In this document: piece by piece, positions 8,296 to 17,043 of the stretch
Numbering within the stretch: the stretch's first letter is position 1
How the letters are laid out: each line of letters opens with the position of its first letter
Origin: Terriglobales bacterium
GTDB lineage: Bacteria; Acidobacteriota; Terriglobia; Terriglobales; Acidobacteriaceae
NCBI GenBank assembly: GCA_035454605.1
Contig: DATIGQ010000126.1
Coordinates: forward strand, 1-38,365
Reading direction: 5' to 3'
Length of the DNA: 38,365 bases
Translations under genes and position numbers: made by a program
The notes under the pieces: generated by a model
The model's input: only the letters and a program-made list of their open reading frames with translations
Told to the model about the DNA's origin: nothing
Database searches by the model: none

Positions 8296-9369
8296 ATGGC
8301 CTCCGAGCACCGCTCCACCATTCTGTTCGCCGTGCTGGTAGGCATCTCCTTGTACGTTGCCTATCTGGTGCGCGACGTCCTCTTGCTGGTCTACGTAAGC
8401 GCGCTCTTCGCGGTGGTGCTGTCGCCGGTGTTGCAGGGGATCCGAAAGCTGCACCTAGGCAAGTGGCAACCGAGCACGGGGTTTGCCATCATCCTGCTGC
8501 TCTTGGGGGGCGCAGGCCTTCTGGCGCTGTTCTTCTCCCTGGCCGTGCCGCCCATCTACCGTGACGCCCGGGAGCTGGCGCAGGACTGGCCCCGACAGCT
8601 TGGAGCGGTGGCGGAGAGGCTGCGTCACCTGCCCTTCGGGCTGGAGTTCGACCCCGCCTCCCTGCAGCAGTACGCCGACGAGGCCATCGGCGGCGCTTTC
8701 GGCCTGTTCAAGCGCGTCGCCGGCGGCGTCTTCTGGTTGTTCAGTTGGCTGATCCTGACCGTGTATTTCATTCTGGACGGGGAGCGAACGTTCCACTGGG
8801 CGATGTCGATGGTGCCGCACGAGCACCGTTCCCGCCTGCAAGCCACATTACTTCGCGCCCGCCGGCGTATGAGTCTTTGGCTGATCGGCCAAGGCATGCT
8901 CATGTTGTCACTTGGCGCATTGAGCGCGATCGCGCTCGGCCTGCTGGGGGTGCGCTACTTCTACGCGCTCGCGGTGCTGGGTGGGCTGGCCAACCTGGTC
9001 CCCATCATCGGACCCGTGTTTACGGTGTTAGTGGCCGGAGTCGTGGCCTTGATCGACGGCTGGGGCAAACTCCTGGGCGTGCTCGCCTTCTACCTCGCCT
9101 ACCAGCAGCTGGAGAATGCTTTCCTGACGCCACGCATCATGCGCCAAACCGTGAACCTGCCACCGCTGGCCGTCATCACCGCTCTGACGGTAGGAGGAGC
9201 GCTGGCCGGAGTGCTGGGGGCCCTGGTAGCAGTTCCCAGTGCGGCCCTTGCCGCTGTGCTCATCGACGAGTACCTGGTGAAGAAAGACTCCATCCTGGTA
9301 GCCACAGGGTCGGCCGCGACCGAGCCCCAGCCGGCGCTCGCCGGGACTTCACCGTCGAAGGATTCCTGA
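8296..9369 (+). CDS. AI-2E family transporter (PerM-like permease)
   Basis: The 357-residue membrane protein has the family layout: two to three N-terminal helices (ILFAVLVGISLYVAYLV; VLLLVYVSALFAVVLSPV), a hydrophilic stretch at about 95-140, and a C-terminal block of helices with the conserved LANLVPIIGPVFTV (about 232-245), AYQQLENAFLTPRIMRQTVNLPPL (about 269-292, in two parts) and a final GALAGVLGALVAVPSAALAAVL. Members include putative autoinducer exporters and Na+/H+ antiporters, so the substrate is open. A TACCAT box ends 13 bases before ATG 8296. The gene converges on galT with only 12 bases between the stops. Confidence 0.88.
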   Translation: MASEHRSTILFAVLVGISLYVAYLVRDVLLLVYVSALFAVVLSPVLQGIRKLHLGKWQPSTGFAIILLLLGGAGLLALFFSLAVPPIYRDARELAQDWPRQLGAVAERLRHLPFGLEFDPASLQQYADEAIGGAFGLFKRVAGGVFWLFSWLILTVYFILDGERTFHWAMSMVPHEHRSRLQATLLRARRRMSLWLIGQGMLMLSLGALSAIALGLLGVRYFYALAVLGGLANLVPIIGPVFTVLVAGVVALIDGWGKLLGVLAFYLAYQQLENAFLTPRIMRQTVNLPPLAVITALTVGGALAGVLGALVAVPSAALAAVLIDEYLVKKDSILVATGSAATEPQPALAGTSPSKDS

Positions 9370-9381
9370 CCCGCCCCGTTT

Positions 9382-10404
9382 TTATTCCCCGAACCCCGGC
9401 AAGCTGTCTACTTTCTGGTTGCGCAGGAAGTCGGCGGCAGCTTCCGGGAGCACGGTGTTGATGAACATGCCGGTGCCCAGCTCGAAGCCGGCCACCTTGG
9501 TCAACCGCGGGATCACGCTGATGTACCAGTGAAAGTACGGCTCCCCCTCGGAGCCCATGGGGCCGGAGCGCACGGTGTAGTTGAAGTCTGGGTTCTCCAG
9601 CCCGACGTACAGCTTGCCGAGGATGGTTTTGAGTACGCGGCCCAGGTCCTCAATCTCGGCATCGTTGATGGCCCCGAGAGTAGCCATGTGCCGGCGGGGA
9701 AAGATGTGTAGGTTGAATGGCGAAGGCGAGGCAAACGGCACCAGCGCTGCAAAGTGATCGCTGGTTAGCACCACCCTCGTTCCCTCCGTCAGCTCTTCGT
9801 CCATGATCTGGCAGAAGATGCACTCTCCGAACTCGTCGTAGTGGCGAACGGCCTCGTACATACGCGCGCGCACCTGGGAGGAAACGATAGGCGTGGCGAT
9901 CATCTGCGAATGAGCGTGCTCCAGGCTGGCGCCAGCCGTCGACCCATGGTTCTTGAACAAGATCACGTGGGCCACGCGCGGGTCTGCGATAGCCGCGTCG
10001 TGGCGCGCCTTGTAGACGCGCATGATGTCCACTACGTGCGATTCCGGCAACAGGGCCGGTATCATGGAGTGATCCGGCGTCTCGACCAGCACGTCGTGCA
10101 GGCCGACGGCATAGATGGTGCGACGCGACTGGTGCACGTTGCGCGTGGGTTCCCCTTCGCGCGCCAGAGCCGAAAACTTGTTGGGGATGACGCGCACACG
10201 CCACGCACCATCGCCCGCCGCCGGCAGCCGCATGATCTCGGGCGGCGCCAAATGTTCGTTGCCGGCACAGAAGGGACAGGTGGCCGAGTAGGACTCCGGC
10301 GGCTTTGTTTGCTTCTTCTGCACCATCTGGTCGGGTCGCTTGGCGCGTTCCGTAGCAATTACGACCCACTCCTTGGTCACGCGGTTCTGGCGCAGCTCTG
10401 GCAT
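9382..10404 (-). CDS. galT: Galactose-1-phosphate uridylyltransferase
   Basis: The enzyme exchanges UMP between UDP-glucose and galactose-1-phosphate (Leloir pathway). The 340-residue protein has a zinc CxxC pair at Cys43/Cys46 (CPFCAGNE), the active-site HIT motif EHAHSQ at 162-167 with His165 as the expected UMP-carrying nucleophile, a second CxxC (CIFC) and the C-terminal half HIT repeat with HIFPRRHMA. ATG 10404 is chosen over an upstream in-frame start because GGGAGG sits 5 bases before it and the typical opening PELRQNRVTKEWVVIA follows. It stands alone, without galK or galE, and is divergent from asd. Confidence 0.92.
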   Translation of the reverse strand: MPELRQNRVTKEWVVIATERAKRPDQMVQKKQTKPPESYSATCPFCAGNEHLAPPEIMRLPAAGDGAWRVRVIPNKFSALAREGEPTRNVHQSRRTIYAVGLHDVLVETPDHSMIPALLPESHVVDIMRVYKARHDAAIADPRVAHVILFKNHGSTAGASLEHAHSQMIATPIVSSQVRARMYEAVRHYDEFGECIFCQIMDEELTEGTRVVLTSDHFAALVPFASPSPFNLHIFPRRHMATLGAINDAEIEDLGRVLKTILGKLYVGLENPDFNYTVRSGPMGSEGEPYFHWYISVIPRLTKVAGFELGTGMFINTVLPEAAADFLRNQKVDSLPGFGE

Positions 10405-10409
10405 GGTCA

Positions 10410-10415
10410 CCTCCC
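10410..10415 (-). promoter_or_regulatory. Ribosome binding site of galT
   Basis: GGGAGG on the minus strand lies five bases before ATG 10404 and decides this start. A TATTCT at 10444-10439 could be the -10 box, giving a leader of roughly 30 bases. Confidence 0.55.
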
Positions 10416-10527
10416 ACGGGAAGCCATAGAGGCAGCGGAGAATACCACAGCAGCAGCCGGGCAGCCTGCCGGTGATTGCCGGCGGCACGCCGCGACGGCA
10501 CGGCTGCGGTGTCTAAACCGGTGCGTG

Positions 10528-10533
10528 TACAAT
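10528..10533 (+). promoter_or_regulatory. Candidate -10 box (TACAAT) for asd
   Basis: TACAAT matches TATAAT at five of six positions and ends 11 bases before ATG 10545. With start of transcription about 7 bases downstream the leader would be about 5 bases, and there is no Shine-Dalgarno. No -35 box is evident. Confidence 0.45.
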
Positions 10534-10544
10534 CCGAAACAGGC

Positions 10545-11600
10545 ATGAGCAGCAGCAAGATTCCAGTCGGAATCCTGGGCGCCACCGGGGCCGTGGGGCA
10601 GCGATTCGTCCAGCTCCTGGAGCATCATCCGTGGTTCCACGTAGCTTGGCTTGCGGCCTCCGAGCGTTCCTCCGGCCGATCGTATGGCCAGGCGGTCCGC
10701 TGGCGCCTGAAGACGCCCATCCCGGCCGCCGTCACCTCGCTGAAGGTCTCCGCGCCGGAACCGGCCGACGCGCCGAAGCTCATCTTCGCTGCCCTCGATG
10801 CGGACGTGGCACGGCAGGTCGAACCGGCCTTTGCCGACGCCGGCTGCGCCGTGGTTTCCAACTCCAGTGCTTTCCGTATGCAACCAGACGTCCCGCTGGT
10901 CATTCCGGAGGTCAACCCCGATCATCTCAAGCTGCTCGAATGCCAATCCTGGCGGCGGAAGTCGGGCGGCTTCATGGTGACCAACGCGAACTGCACTGCG
11001 ATCGGCCTGGTCATGGCCCTGGCGCCGCTGGCACAGCGTTTCGGCCTGGCGCGCGTATTCATGGTGAGCATGCAGGCGGTGAGCGGCGCGGGCTATCCGG
11101 GCGTGGCTTCCCTCGACATCCTGGGCAACGTCATTCCTTACATCCCCAAGGAAGAGGAGAAGGTCGAGACCGAGTCGCGCAAGATGCTCGGAAGCCTGAA
11201 CGGGTCGCGTATCGAGCCGGCGGCCTTTGGCCTAAGCGCGCACTGCAACCGCGTGGCCGTGGAAGACGGGCACACTGAGTCCGTCTCGGTGGAACTCAAG
11301 GAGCGCGGTACGGCGGAGGACATCATCGCGACCTGGTCCCGATTCCGCGGCGTGCCGCAAGAGCTTGACCTGCCCAGCGCCCCTCAACAGCCCGTGGTCT
11401 ATGACCCGGCACCCGACCGGCCACAGCCACGTCTGGACGCTGAGCGCGGAGACGGCATGTCGGTTACAGTCGGCGGACTGCGCGAGTGTTCCCTGCTGCA
11501 CTGGAAGTTCACGGTCCTTTCGCACAACACCATCCGCGGCGCGGCTGGCGCGGCACTGCTGAACGCGGAGTTACTGAAGGCGCAAGGCTACCTGGATTGA
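10545..11600 (+). CDS. asd: Aspartate-semialdehyde dehydrogenase
   Basis: The enzyme reduces aspartyl-4-phosphate to aspartate semialdehyde with NADPH, the branch step to lysine, diaminopimelate, threonine and methionine. The 351-residue protein has the NADP loop GILGATGAVGQRF at 9-21, the catalytic Cys150 in TNANCTAIGL and a substrate His in the segment SAHCNRVAVEDGH. The NANCTAIG context and lengthened form are those of the archaeal/fungal-type branch rather than the enterobacterial one. ATG 10545 starts the conserved region. It leads the run asd-lysC-dapB-dapA-dapD. Confidence 0.93.
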   Translation: MSSSKIPVGILGATGAVGQRFVQLLEHHPWFHVAWLAASERSSGRSYGQAVRWRLKTPIPAAVTSLKVSAPEPADAPKLIFAALDADVARQVEPAFADAGCAVVSNSSAFRMQPDVPLVIPEVNPDHLKLLECQSWRRKSGGFMVTNANCTAIGLVMALAPLAQRFGLARVFMVSMQAVSGAGYPGVASLDILGNVIPYIPKEEEKVETESRKMLGSLNGSRIEPAAFGLSAHCNRVAVEDGHTESVSVELKERGTAEDIIATWSRFRGVPQELDLPSAPQQPVVYDPAPDRPQPRLDAERGDGMSVTVGGLRECSLLHWKFTVLSHNTIRGAAGAALLNAELLKAQGYLD

Positions 11601-11622
11601 ACAGGACGCGCGAGACGCAACC

Positions 11623-13041
11623 ATGATTGTGATGAAGTTCGGCGGCACTTCGGTGGAAGATGCCGCTGCTATCGAGCGCGCAGCCGCCACCGTGCGTGGC
11701 CGCCTGGCCCGTCAGCCGGTGGTGATTGTCAGCGCTCTCGCCCGCGTGACGGATCAGCTTCTGGCCATGGGCCGCGCCGCCGGTTCCGGCGATCTTGCCG
11801 CCGCCCTCGATTCGGCCCGGGAGTTGCGCGAGCGCCATTACACGGTCGCGGGAGAGCTGCTGCATACGGGGCTCTTCACGCAATTCCACCGTACGCTGGA
11901 GCAGGATTGCGATGCGCTGGAAGAACTGCTGCGGGGCATCGGAGCGGTGGGTGAGTTGACGCCACGCACCGCGGACGCGGTGGCCAGTTTCGGAGAGCAG
12001 CTGTCGAGCGGCATCATCACCGCCGCCTTCACGTTGCGCGGCGTCCCCGCGCAATGGGTAGACCCGCGCCACGTCATCGTTACCGACAATAGCCACGGCC
12101 GCGCGCTTCCTCAGTTCGACGAAACCAATGACCGGCTGGCCGCGCAGCTGCGCCCGCTCGCCGCAAGCGGTCAAGTGCCGGTGATGGGAGGCTTCCTGGG
12201 CGCAACCCGCGAGGGAGTCACCACTACGCTGGGACGCGGCGGCTCCGATTTTTCCGCCGCCATCGTGGGAGCGGGCCTGACCGCAGAAGAGATCGAGATC
12301 TGGACCGACGTGGATGGAATGATGACCACCGACCCCAGTCTCTGCCCGGACGCGCACCGCATCAAGGTATTGGGCTTCGATGAAGCCGCCGAGCTGGCGT
12401 ATTTCGGCGCCAAGGTCCTGCACCCGGCCACGCTGCTGCCCGCCATCCAGAAGAACATTCCCGTACGCATCCTCAATTCGCGCAACCCCGGGTGCGAGGG
12501 CACCCGCATCGCCACCCGGGCGCCGCGGTGCACCAATCCATTCAAGGCGATCGCCGCCAAGAAACGGATCACCATCATTGACGTGGTCGCCACCCGCATG
12601 CTGATGGCTCATGGCTTTCTCAAGTCCATCTTCGAGATCTTCGACCGCCACCGCTGCCCCGTGGACATGGTCTCGACCTCGGAGGTGAGCGTGTCGCTCA
12701 CCGTGGATTCGAACGAAGCCATTCCCGCTATCGCCGCCGACCTGGGCAAGCTGGCCGACGTGAAGTACGAGGGACGCAAGGCCATCGTGTGCCTGGTGGG
12801 CGAGAACATTCGAGCCACGCCGGGCATCGCTGCCGCGGTGTTCGGCGCCGTTCCCGACGTGGGCATCCGCATGATTTCGCAGGGAGCGTCGGAGATCAAC
12901 ATCAGCTTTGTGGTCGATGAGGAGGACGTTCCGGGTGTCATCCGCCGTCTGCATGGCAAGTTTTTCTCCGAGCTGGATCCCGATGTATTCGATCCCCGGC
13001 CCGCTGTCGAGAGCGAGCGGGCCATGCCGGGGGCACGATGA
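11623..13041 (+). CDS. lysC: Aspartate kinase
   Basis: The enzyme phosphorylates aspartate, the first committed step to lysine, threonine and methionine. The 472-residue monofunctional protein has the N-terminal KFGGTSV signature at 5-11, a middle kinase segment with TTLGRGGSDFSAAIVGAGLTAEEIEIWTDVDGMMT (written in parts at about 205-240) and two C-terminal ACT regulatory units, with MVSTSEVSVSLTVDS and MISQGASEINISFVVDEEDV. The ACT pair indicates feedback control by an end product, most likely lysine and/or threonine. An alternative start is the ATG three codons later. It follows asd by 22 bases and overlaps dapB by four bases (ATGA). Confidence 0.94.
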   Translation: MIVMKFGGTSVEDAAAIERAAATVRGRLARQPVVIVSALARVTDQLLAMGRAAGSGDLAAALDSARELRERHYTVAGELLHTGLFTQFHRTLEQDCDALEELLRGIGAVGELTPRTADAVASFGEQLSSGIITAAFTLRGVPAQWVDPRHVIVTDNSHGRALPQFDETNDRLAAQLRPLAASGQVPVMGGFLGATREGVTTTLGRGGSDFSAAIVGAGLTAEEIEIWTDVDGMMTTDPSLCPDAHRIKVLGFDEAAELAYFGAKVLHPATLLPAIQKNIPVRILNSRNPGCEGTRIATRAPRCTNPFKAIAAKKRITIIDVVATRMLMAHGFLKSIFEIFDRHRCPVDMVSTSEVSVSLTVDSNEAIPAIAADLGKLADVKYEGRKAIVCLVGENIRATPGIAAAVFGAVPDVGIRMISQGASEINISFVVDEEDVPGVIRRLHGKFFSELDPDVFDPRPAVESERAMPGAR

Positions 13042-13715
13042 AGTTCCTGGTGCTCGGCCGCGGCAAGACCGGCTCGCTGGTGGCCGAGGTGGCGCGTGAG
13101 CGCGGCCACGAAGTACAAGCTATCGGAGCCGCGGATAACGAGGGTGGGCGTGAGTTGACCCGGGACAAGCTCCAGGCGGTGGACGTTGTTCTCGATTTCA
13201 CAACCCCGCATGCCGTCCTTGCCAACATCGAGGCCTGTGCCGCCGCCGGCGCCAGCATGGTGGTGGGAACCACCGGCTGGTACGACGAACTGTCACGCAT
13301 CCGCAAGCTCGTGGAAACGAGCGGCATCGGCTTCCTCTACGCCGCCAACTTCTCCGTGGGCGTGAACGTGTTCTTCGAGATCGCCCGGGCGGCCGCGGCT
13401 GCGCTCCGTCAGGGTTACCGGGGCGGCATTGTGGAACGCCACCATGCCCAGAAGAAGGACAAGCCTTCCGGCACTGCGGTGAAGCTGCAGAAGGTCCTCG
13501 AGGATGCCTCCGGCAAGCAGGTCGAAATCACCTCGGTCCGCGAGGGCGACACGGTGGGCACGCACGTGCTGCTGCTGGACTCCAGTGGCGATACCATGAT
13601 GCTCATCCACGACGCCAAGTCGCGCCGCGCCTTCGCCGAGGGCGCCGTGCGCGCAGCGGAGTGGTTGCAAGGCAAGAAGGGATTCTACGAATTCAAACAA
13701 GTGCTGGAAGGGTAG
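13038..13715 (+). CDS. dapB: 4-hydroxy-tetrahydrodipicolinate reductase
   Basis: The enzyme reduces the DapA product to tetrahydrodipicolinate with NAD(P)H. Recognisable parts are the N-terminal dinucleotide loop (LGRGKTG, 6-12), DFTTP at 53-57, GTTGW at 77-81, the catalytic ERHHAQKKDKPSGTA at 133-147 with His135/His136, and the C-terminal DAKSRRAFAEGAVRAAEWL. At 225 residues it is shorter than the common 240-270, with a reduced loop GRGKTG in place of GxxGRMG and a short segment after it. It overlaps lysC by four bases and lies two bases before dapA, so it is part of one operon. Confidence 0.93.
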   Translation: MKFLVLGRGKTGSLVAEVARERGHEVQAIGAADNEGGRELTRDKLQAVDVVLDFTTPHAVLANIEACAAAGASMVVGTTGWYDELSRIRKLVETSGIGFLYAANFSVGVNVFFEIARAAAAALRQGYRGGIVERHHAQKKDKPSGTAVKLQKVLEDASGKQVEITSVREGDTVGTHVLLLDSSGDTMMLIHDAKSRRAFAEGAVRAAEWLQGKKGFYEFKQVLEG

Positions 13716-13717
13716 CT

Positions 13718-14620
13718 ATGAGATTGCGTGGCTGTGGTACCGCCCTCGTCACTCCGTTCAAGTCCGATGGCTCCATTGACGAGCCTGCGCTCCGAGCGCT
13801 GGTCGCCTGGCAAGTGGAATCCGGCATCGATTTCCTAGTTCCCTGCGGAACGACCGGTGAGACGCCGACGCTTTCCCGTGAGGAGTGGTTGCGCGTCATC
13901 GATATCACCATCGAAGTCGCGGCCGGCCGCGTGCCCATCGTCGCCGGCGCCACCTCCAACTCCACGACCGAGGCGGTGGAGAAGGCACGCGCCGTTGCGG
14001 CCCGCAAGGGCGTGGACGCCATCCTTACGGCCTCGCCCTACTACAACAAGCCCACGCAGGAAGGCCAGTATCTGCACTTCCGTGCCATCGCCGAGAGCGT
14101 GGACAAGCCGCTGGTGCTCTACAACGTGCCCGGACGCACCGGCGCCAACCTCGAACCGGCCACGTTGGCGCGCCTGGCCGGGATTCCCAACATCGTCGCT
14201 GTGAAGGAGGCCAGCGGCAACATGGGGCAGATTGCGGACGTTTTCCAGCGCGTCCCGGAAGGCTTTCTGGTGTTCTCCGGCGACGACTCCATCACCCTGC
14301 CCGTCGTCTCTCTCGGCGGCATGGGCGTCATCTCGGTGGCCTCGAATGAGATTCCCCGCGAGATGGCGGAGATGACTCGCGCCGCCCTCGCCGACGACTG
14401 GGCCACCGCCCGCAGCCTCCACCGCAAGTACCTAGCCTTGATGGAGGCCAACTTCATCGAGTCCAACCCGATTCCGGTTAAAGCTGTGTTGGCCATGATG
14501 GGGCGCATCGAGGAGTTCTATCGGCTGCCTCTTTGCTCCATGAAGAAAGAGAACCGTGCCAAGCTGGAGAGAATCGCCGCCGAGGCAGGCCTGATCCCGA
14601 AGGCAGTGGCAGCACGCTGA
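13718..14620 (+). CDS. dapA: 4-hydroxy-tetrahydrodipicolinate synthase
   Basis: The enzyme condenses pyruvate and aspartate semialdehyde through a Schiff base on a TIM barrel. The 300-residue protein has the Thr pair in CGTTGE (45-46), YYNKPTQEG (108-116), the catalytic Tyr135 and Arg140 in LYNVPGRTG, and Schiff-base Lys163 in AVKEASG. These positions agree closely with the Escherichia coli enzyme. ATG 13718, two bases after the dapB stop, begins the conserved RGCGTALVTPF; a longer upstream reading overlaps dapB and is not used. Confidence 0.95.
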   Translation: MRLRGCGTALVTPFKSDGSIDEPALRALVAWQVESGIDFLVPCGTTGETPTLSREEWLRVIDITIEVAAGRVPIVAGATSNSTTEAVEKARAVAARKGVDAILTASPYYNKPTQEGQYLHFRAIAESVDKPLVLYNVPGRTGANLEPATLARLAGIPNIVAVKEASGNMGQIADVFQRVPEGFLVFSGDDSITLPVVSLGGMGVISVASNEIPREMAEMTRAALADDWATARSLHRKYLALMEANFIESNPIPVKAVLAMMGRIEEFYRLPLCSMKKENRAKLERIAAEAGLIPKAVAAR

Positions 14621-14660
14621 GTCTTTACGCAGGCGGTCTGCTTTAGCCTCTGGCGCTTGC

Positions 14661-14705
14661 CTTTTTCTTTCGCAGTTTCTCTGTGCCCACTGTGTCTCTG
14701 TGGCC
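14661..14705 (+). repeat. Dispersed intergenic repeat of the CTCTGTG / CTCTGTGGCC type
   Basis: The 114-base gap between dapA and dapD has a pyrimidine-rich stretch with CTCTGTG, CTGTG and CTCTGTGG repeats (14677-14705) that follow a TTTTTCTTTCGC run. Similar TTTCTCTGTG...CTCTGTGG sequences occur between genes in many environmental bacterial genomes. Within this window only one copy is seen, so the repeat status rests on recognition rather than on local copies. Confidence 0.4.
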
Positions 14706-14720
14706 AATCCGCCTTTCGTT

Positions 14721-14726
14721 TATACT
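14721..14726 (+). promoter_or_regulatory. Candidate -10 box (TATACT) for dapD
   Basis: TATACT ends 8 bases before ATG 14735 and there is no Shine-Dalgarno. If it acts, the dapD transcript would be essentially leaderless and separate from the upstream asd-dapA operon. Confidence 0.4.
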
Positions 14727-14734
14727 GCCGCGCG

Positions 14735-15583
14735 ATGGAAGAGTTGCGTGCAGCTATCGAGCGGCTATTCGCGCTCGGCGCCAGCCTACGAAGCGTCCGC
14801 ACCGACCATGTGGAAGCGCACCGCGTGTTCGTTGATTTTCGGCGCGCCCTTACCGACGGCCGGATCCGCTCCGCGGAGAAGATCGATGGCCGCTGGCAGA
14901 CCAACGTATGGGTCAAGCAGGGCATCCTGCTCGGCTTCCGGCTGGGCGAACTGGCCGAAATGGGCGAGCCGCGGGGGCTCAGCTTCGTGGACAAGGATAC
15001 GTTTCCCCTGCGGCGCTTCCGCGTGGCGGACGGCGTGCGGGTGGTGCCCGGCGGCTCTTCGGTGCGCCAGGGAGCGTACGTGGCGCCGGGCGTGGTCTGT
15101 ATGCCGCCCATGTACATCAACGTCGGCGCGTACGTGGACGAAGGCACCATGGTGGACTCGCATGTGCTGGTCGGTTCGTGCGCGCAGGTCGGTAAGCGTG
15201 TTCATCTGAGCGCCGGATCGCAGATCGGCGGCGTGCTGGAACCGGTGAATGCTTCGCCCGTGATCATCGAAGACGAAGTGCTGGTGGGCGGCAATTGCGG
15301 CGTGTACGAAAGTACTCTGGTGAGAGCGCGCGCCGTGCTGGGGGCGGGCGTCATCCTGACCCGTTCCACTCCGCTCTTCGATTTGGCCCGCGGCGAAGTG
15401 TATCGCGCGACACCGGAGGCGCCGCTCGAGGTTCCGGAAGGCGCCGTGGTAGTTGCGGGCAGTCGCGCCATTGCGCGCGGTAAAGCCACAGAGTGGGGAC
15501 TCTCACTCTACACGCCGGTGATCGTGAAATATCGCGACGAAAAGACCGATCGGAGCGCGGAACTCGAGGACCTGCTGCGGTGA
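14735..15583 (+). CDS. dapD: 2,3,4,5-tetrahydropyridine-2,6-dicarboxylate N-succinyltransferase
   Basis: The enzyme transfers succinyl from CoA to tetrahydrodipicolinate and so places the organism on the succinylase branch to diaminopimelate. The 282-residue protein has an N-terminal helical domain and then a left-handed beta-helix of hexapeptide repeats (about 110-230), with [44 protein letters not shown] and [15 protein letters not shown] 14735 opens the conserved [12 protein letters not shown]; an upstream reading enters the repeat region and is rejected. The stop overlaps the GTG start of the next gene by four bases. dapC and dapE are not in the window. Confidence 0.95.
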   Translation: MEELRAAIERLFALGASLRSVRTDHVEAHRVFVDFRRALTDGRIRSAEKIDGRWQTNVWVKQGILLGFRLGELAEMGEPRGLSFVDKDTFPLRRFRVADGVRVVPGGSSVRQGAYVAPGVVCMPPMYINVGAYVDEGTMVDSHVLVGSCAQVGKRVHLSAGSQIGGVLEPVNASPVIIEDEVLVGGNCGVYESTLVRARAVLGAGVILTRSTPLFDLARGEVYRATPEAPLEVPEGAVVVAGSRAIARGKATEWGLSLYTPVIVKYRDEKTDRSAELEDLLR

Positions 15584-17007
15584 GCGAAACTCCTGAACGA
15601 CAAGCGGTCCCGCCGGCCGACGCCTTCGAGCGTGAACTGACCACCGACCTGAAGGACTCCACGCCCGACCGTCCGCGAGGGCTACCACTACATACCCGCA
15701 TCCTCATCGGCCTGGGTGTGGGCGTGGGAGCCGGTTTCGGGGCCAACCTTCTGCTGGGCGGTGAACATTGGGCGGTCGAGTGGGCCGTGCGCAACATCAG
15801 CGAGCCGGTGGGCACGCTGTTCCTGCGCATGCTGCTGATGATCGTGATCCCGCTGGTGTTCTCCGCGCTGGTGGTGGGCGTGGCCGGGGTGGGCGACATT
15901 CGCAAGCTGGGCCGCGTGGGGCTGAGGACCATCGGTTTCACTCTGGTGCTTTCGGCCATTTCGGTTGCAATCGGGCTTGGACTGGCCAACACCGTGCGTC
16001 CCGGCAAGCGCATCGATAGCGCGACCGAGACGGCGCTGCGTCAGCGCTACGGGTCGGAGGCTGCGACCCGCGTGGCTGCCGCCAAAGCGGGCACGGAAAA
16101 AGACTCCGCTCTCATGACCGTAGTGAAGACGCTGGTCCCGGCCAATCCCTTCTCCGCCATCAGCCCTGAGACACCCAACATGCTCCACCTGATGTTCTTC
16201 GCCGTGCTGGTGGGCGTGGCTCTCACGCTCATCCCGCAGACGGCGGCGGCGCCGGTGGTGGCGATTCTGGAGGGCGTCTTCCAAGTAAGCGCCAAGATCG
16301 TGGATATCGTGATGCGGATGGCGCCCTATGCTGTGGCTTGCCTCTTGTTCACCAACACCGCACGCTTCGGCCTTGACCTGTTGCAGGCGCTGGCCTGGTT
16401 CATGATCACCGTGCTGGTGGGCCTGGCTCTGCACATGTTCGGCGTGTACTCGCTGGCCCTGGCCTTGTTGGCGCGCATCCACCCTATGGAATTCTTCCGG
16501 CGAGTGAAGACCGCCATGCTCACCGCGTTCTCCACCTCGTCTTCGAACGCCACTCTGCCTACCGCCTTGCGCGTAGGCGAGGAGAACCTGGGAGCGCCGC
16601 CGGAGATCAACAGCTTCGTGCTGACCGTGGGCGCCACCGCCAACCAGAACGGGACGGCGCTCTACGAGGGTGTCACCGTGTTGTTCCTGGCGCAGTTGGC
16701 GGGCGTCGACCTCTCGCTCGGCCAGCAATTGCTGGTTCTCTATCTGGCGATCCTCGGCGGAGTCGGCACGGCGGGAGTGCCTTCGGGCTCCATTCCGTTC
16801 ATCGTCGTGGTGCTGGCCACCGTGGGTGTGGATCCCGGACTGATCGCCGTGATCCTGGGCGTAGACCGCATCCTCGACATGTGCCGCACTACGCTGAACG
16901 TGACCGGCGACCTGGTCGCGGTAGCCTATGTGGCGCGCGCAGAGGGCTACGAACTGCTGCGCGAGCCGGTGAGAGTCGCTGCCTCGGCAGTGACTGCAAA
17001 GCCCTAG
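15580..17007 (+). CDS. Dicarboxylate/amino acid:cation symporter (DAACS family)
   Basis: The protein is a glutamate/dicarboxylate:Na+/H+ symporter of the GltP/DctA type in the inner membrane. The 475-residue reading starts at GTG 15580, which overlaps the dapD stop (GTGA). It has an N-terminal cytoplasmic stretch of about 45 residues, several helices, and the signatures of the transport core: [13 protein letters not shown] (serine-rich hairpin), [14 protein letters not shown] (cation-binding), [12 protein letters not shown] (second hairpin) and [18 protein letters not shown] (substrate-binding Asp/Arg/Thr/Asn). An insert of about 50 residues between early helices ([20 protein letters not shown] region) is larger than in GltP. 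The substrate could be glutamate, aspartate, succinate or similar. Confidence 0.92.
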   Translation: MSETPERQAVPPADAFERELTTDLKDSTPDRPRGLPLHTRILIGLGVGVGAGFGANLLLGGEHWAVEWAVRNISEPVGTLFLRMLLMIVIPLVFSALVVGVAGVGDIRKLGRVGLRTIGFTLVLSAISVAIGLGLANTVRPGKRIDSATETALRQRYGSEAATRVAAAKAGTEKDSALMTVVKTLVPANPFSAISPETPNMLHLMFFAVLVGVALTLIPQTAAAPVVAILEGVFQVSAKIVDIVMRMAPYAVACLLFTNTARFGLDLLQALAWFMITVLVGLALHMFGVYSLALALLARIHPMEFFRRVKTAMLTAFSTSSSNATLPTALRVGEENLGAPPEINSFVLTVGATANQNGTALYEGVTVLFLAQLAGVDLSLGQQLLVLYLAILGGVGTAGVPSGSIPFIVVVLATVGVDPGLIAVILGVDRILDMCRTTLNVTGDLVAVAYVARAEGYELLREPVRVAASAVTAKP

Positions 17008-17025
17008 CGTTTCCGTCGCGTGTGC

Positions 17026-17031
17026 TAGCAT
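17026..17031 (+). promoter_or_regulatory. Candidate -10 box (TAGCAT) for RNase J
   Basis: TAGCAT ends 12 bases before ATG 17044 and no Shine-Dalgarno is present. It fits the TANNNT pattern seen at other starts in this window. Confidence 0.35.
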
Positions 17032-17043
17032 CAGAGTTCCCCC

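Noticed and set aside
11509-12954. Minus-strand reading frame (481 codons) antisense to lysC
   Set aside because: Aspartate kinase on the plus strand has all motifs; the antisense product has none.
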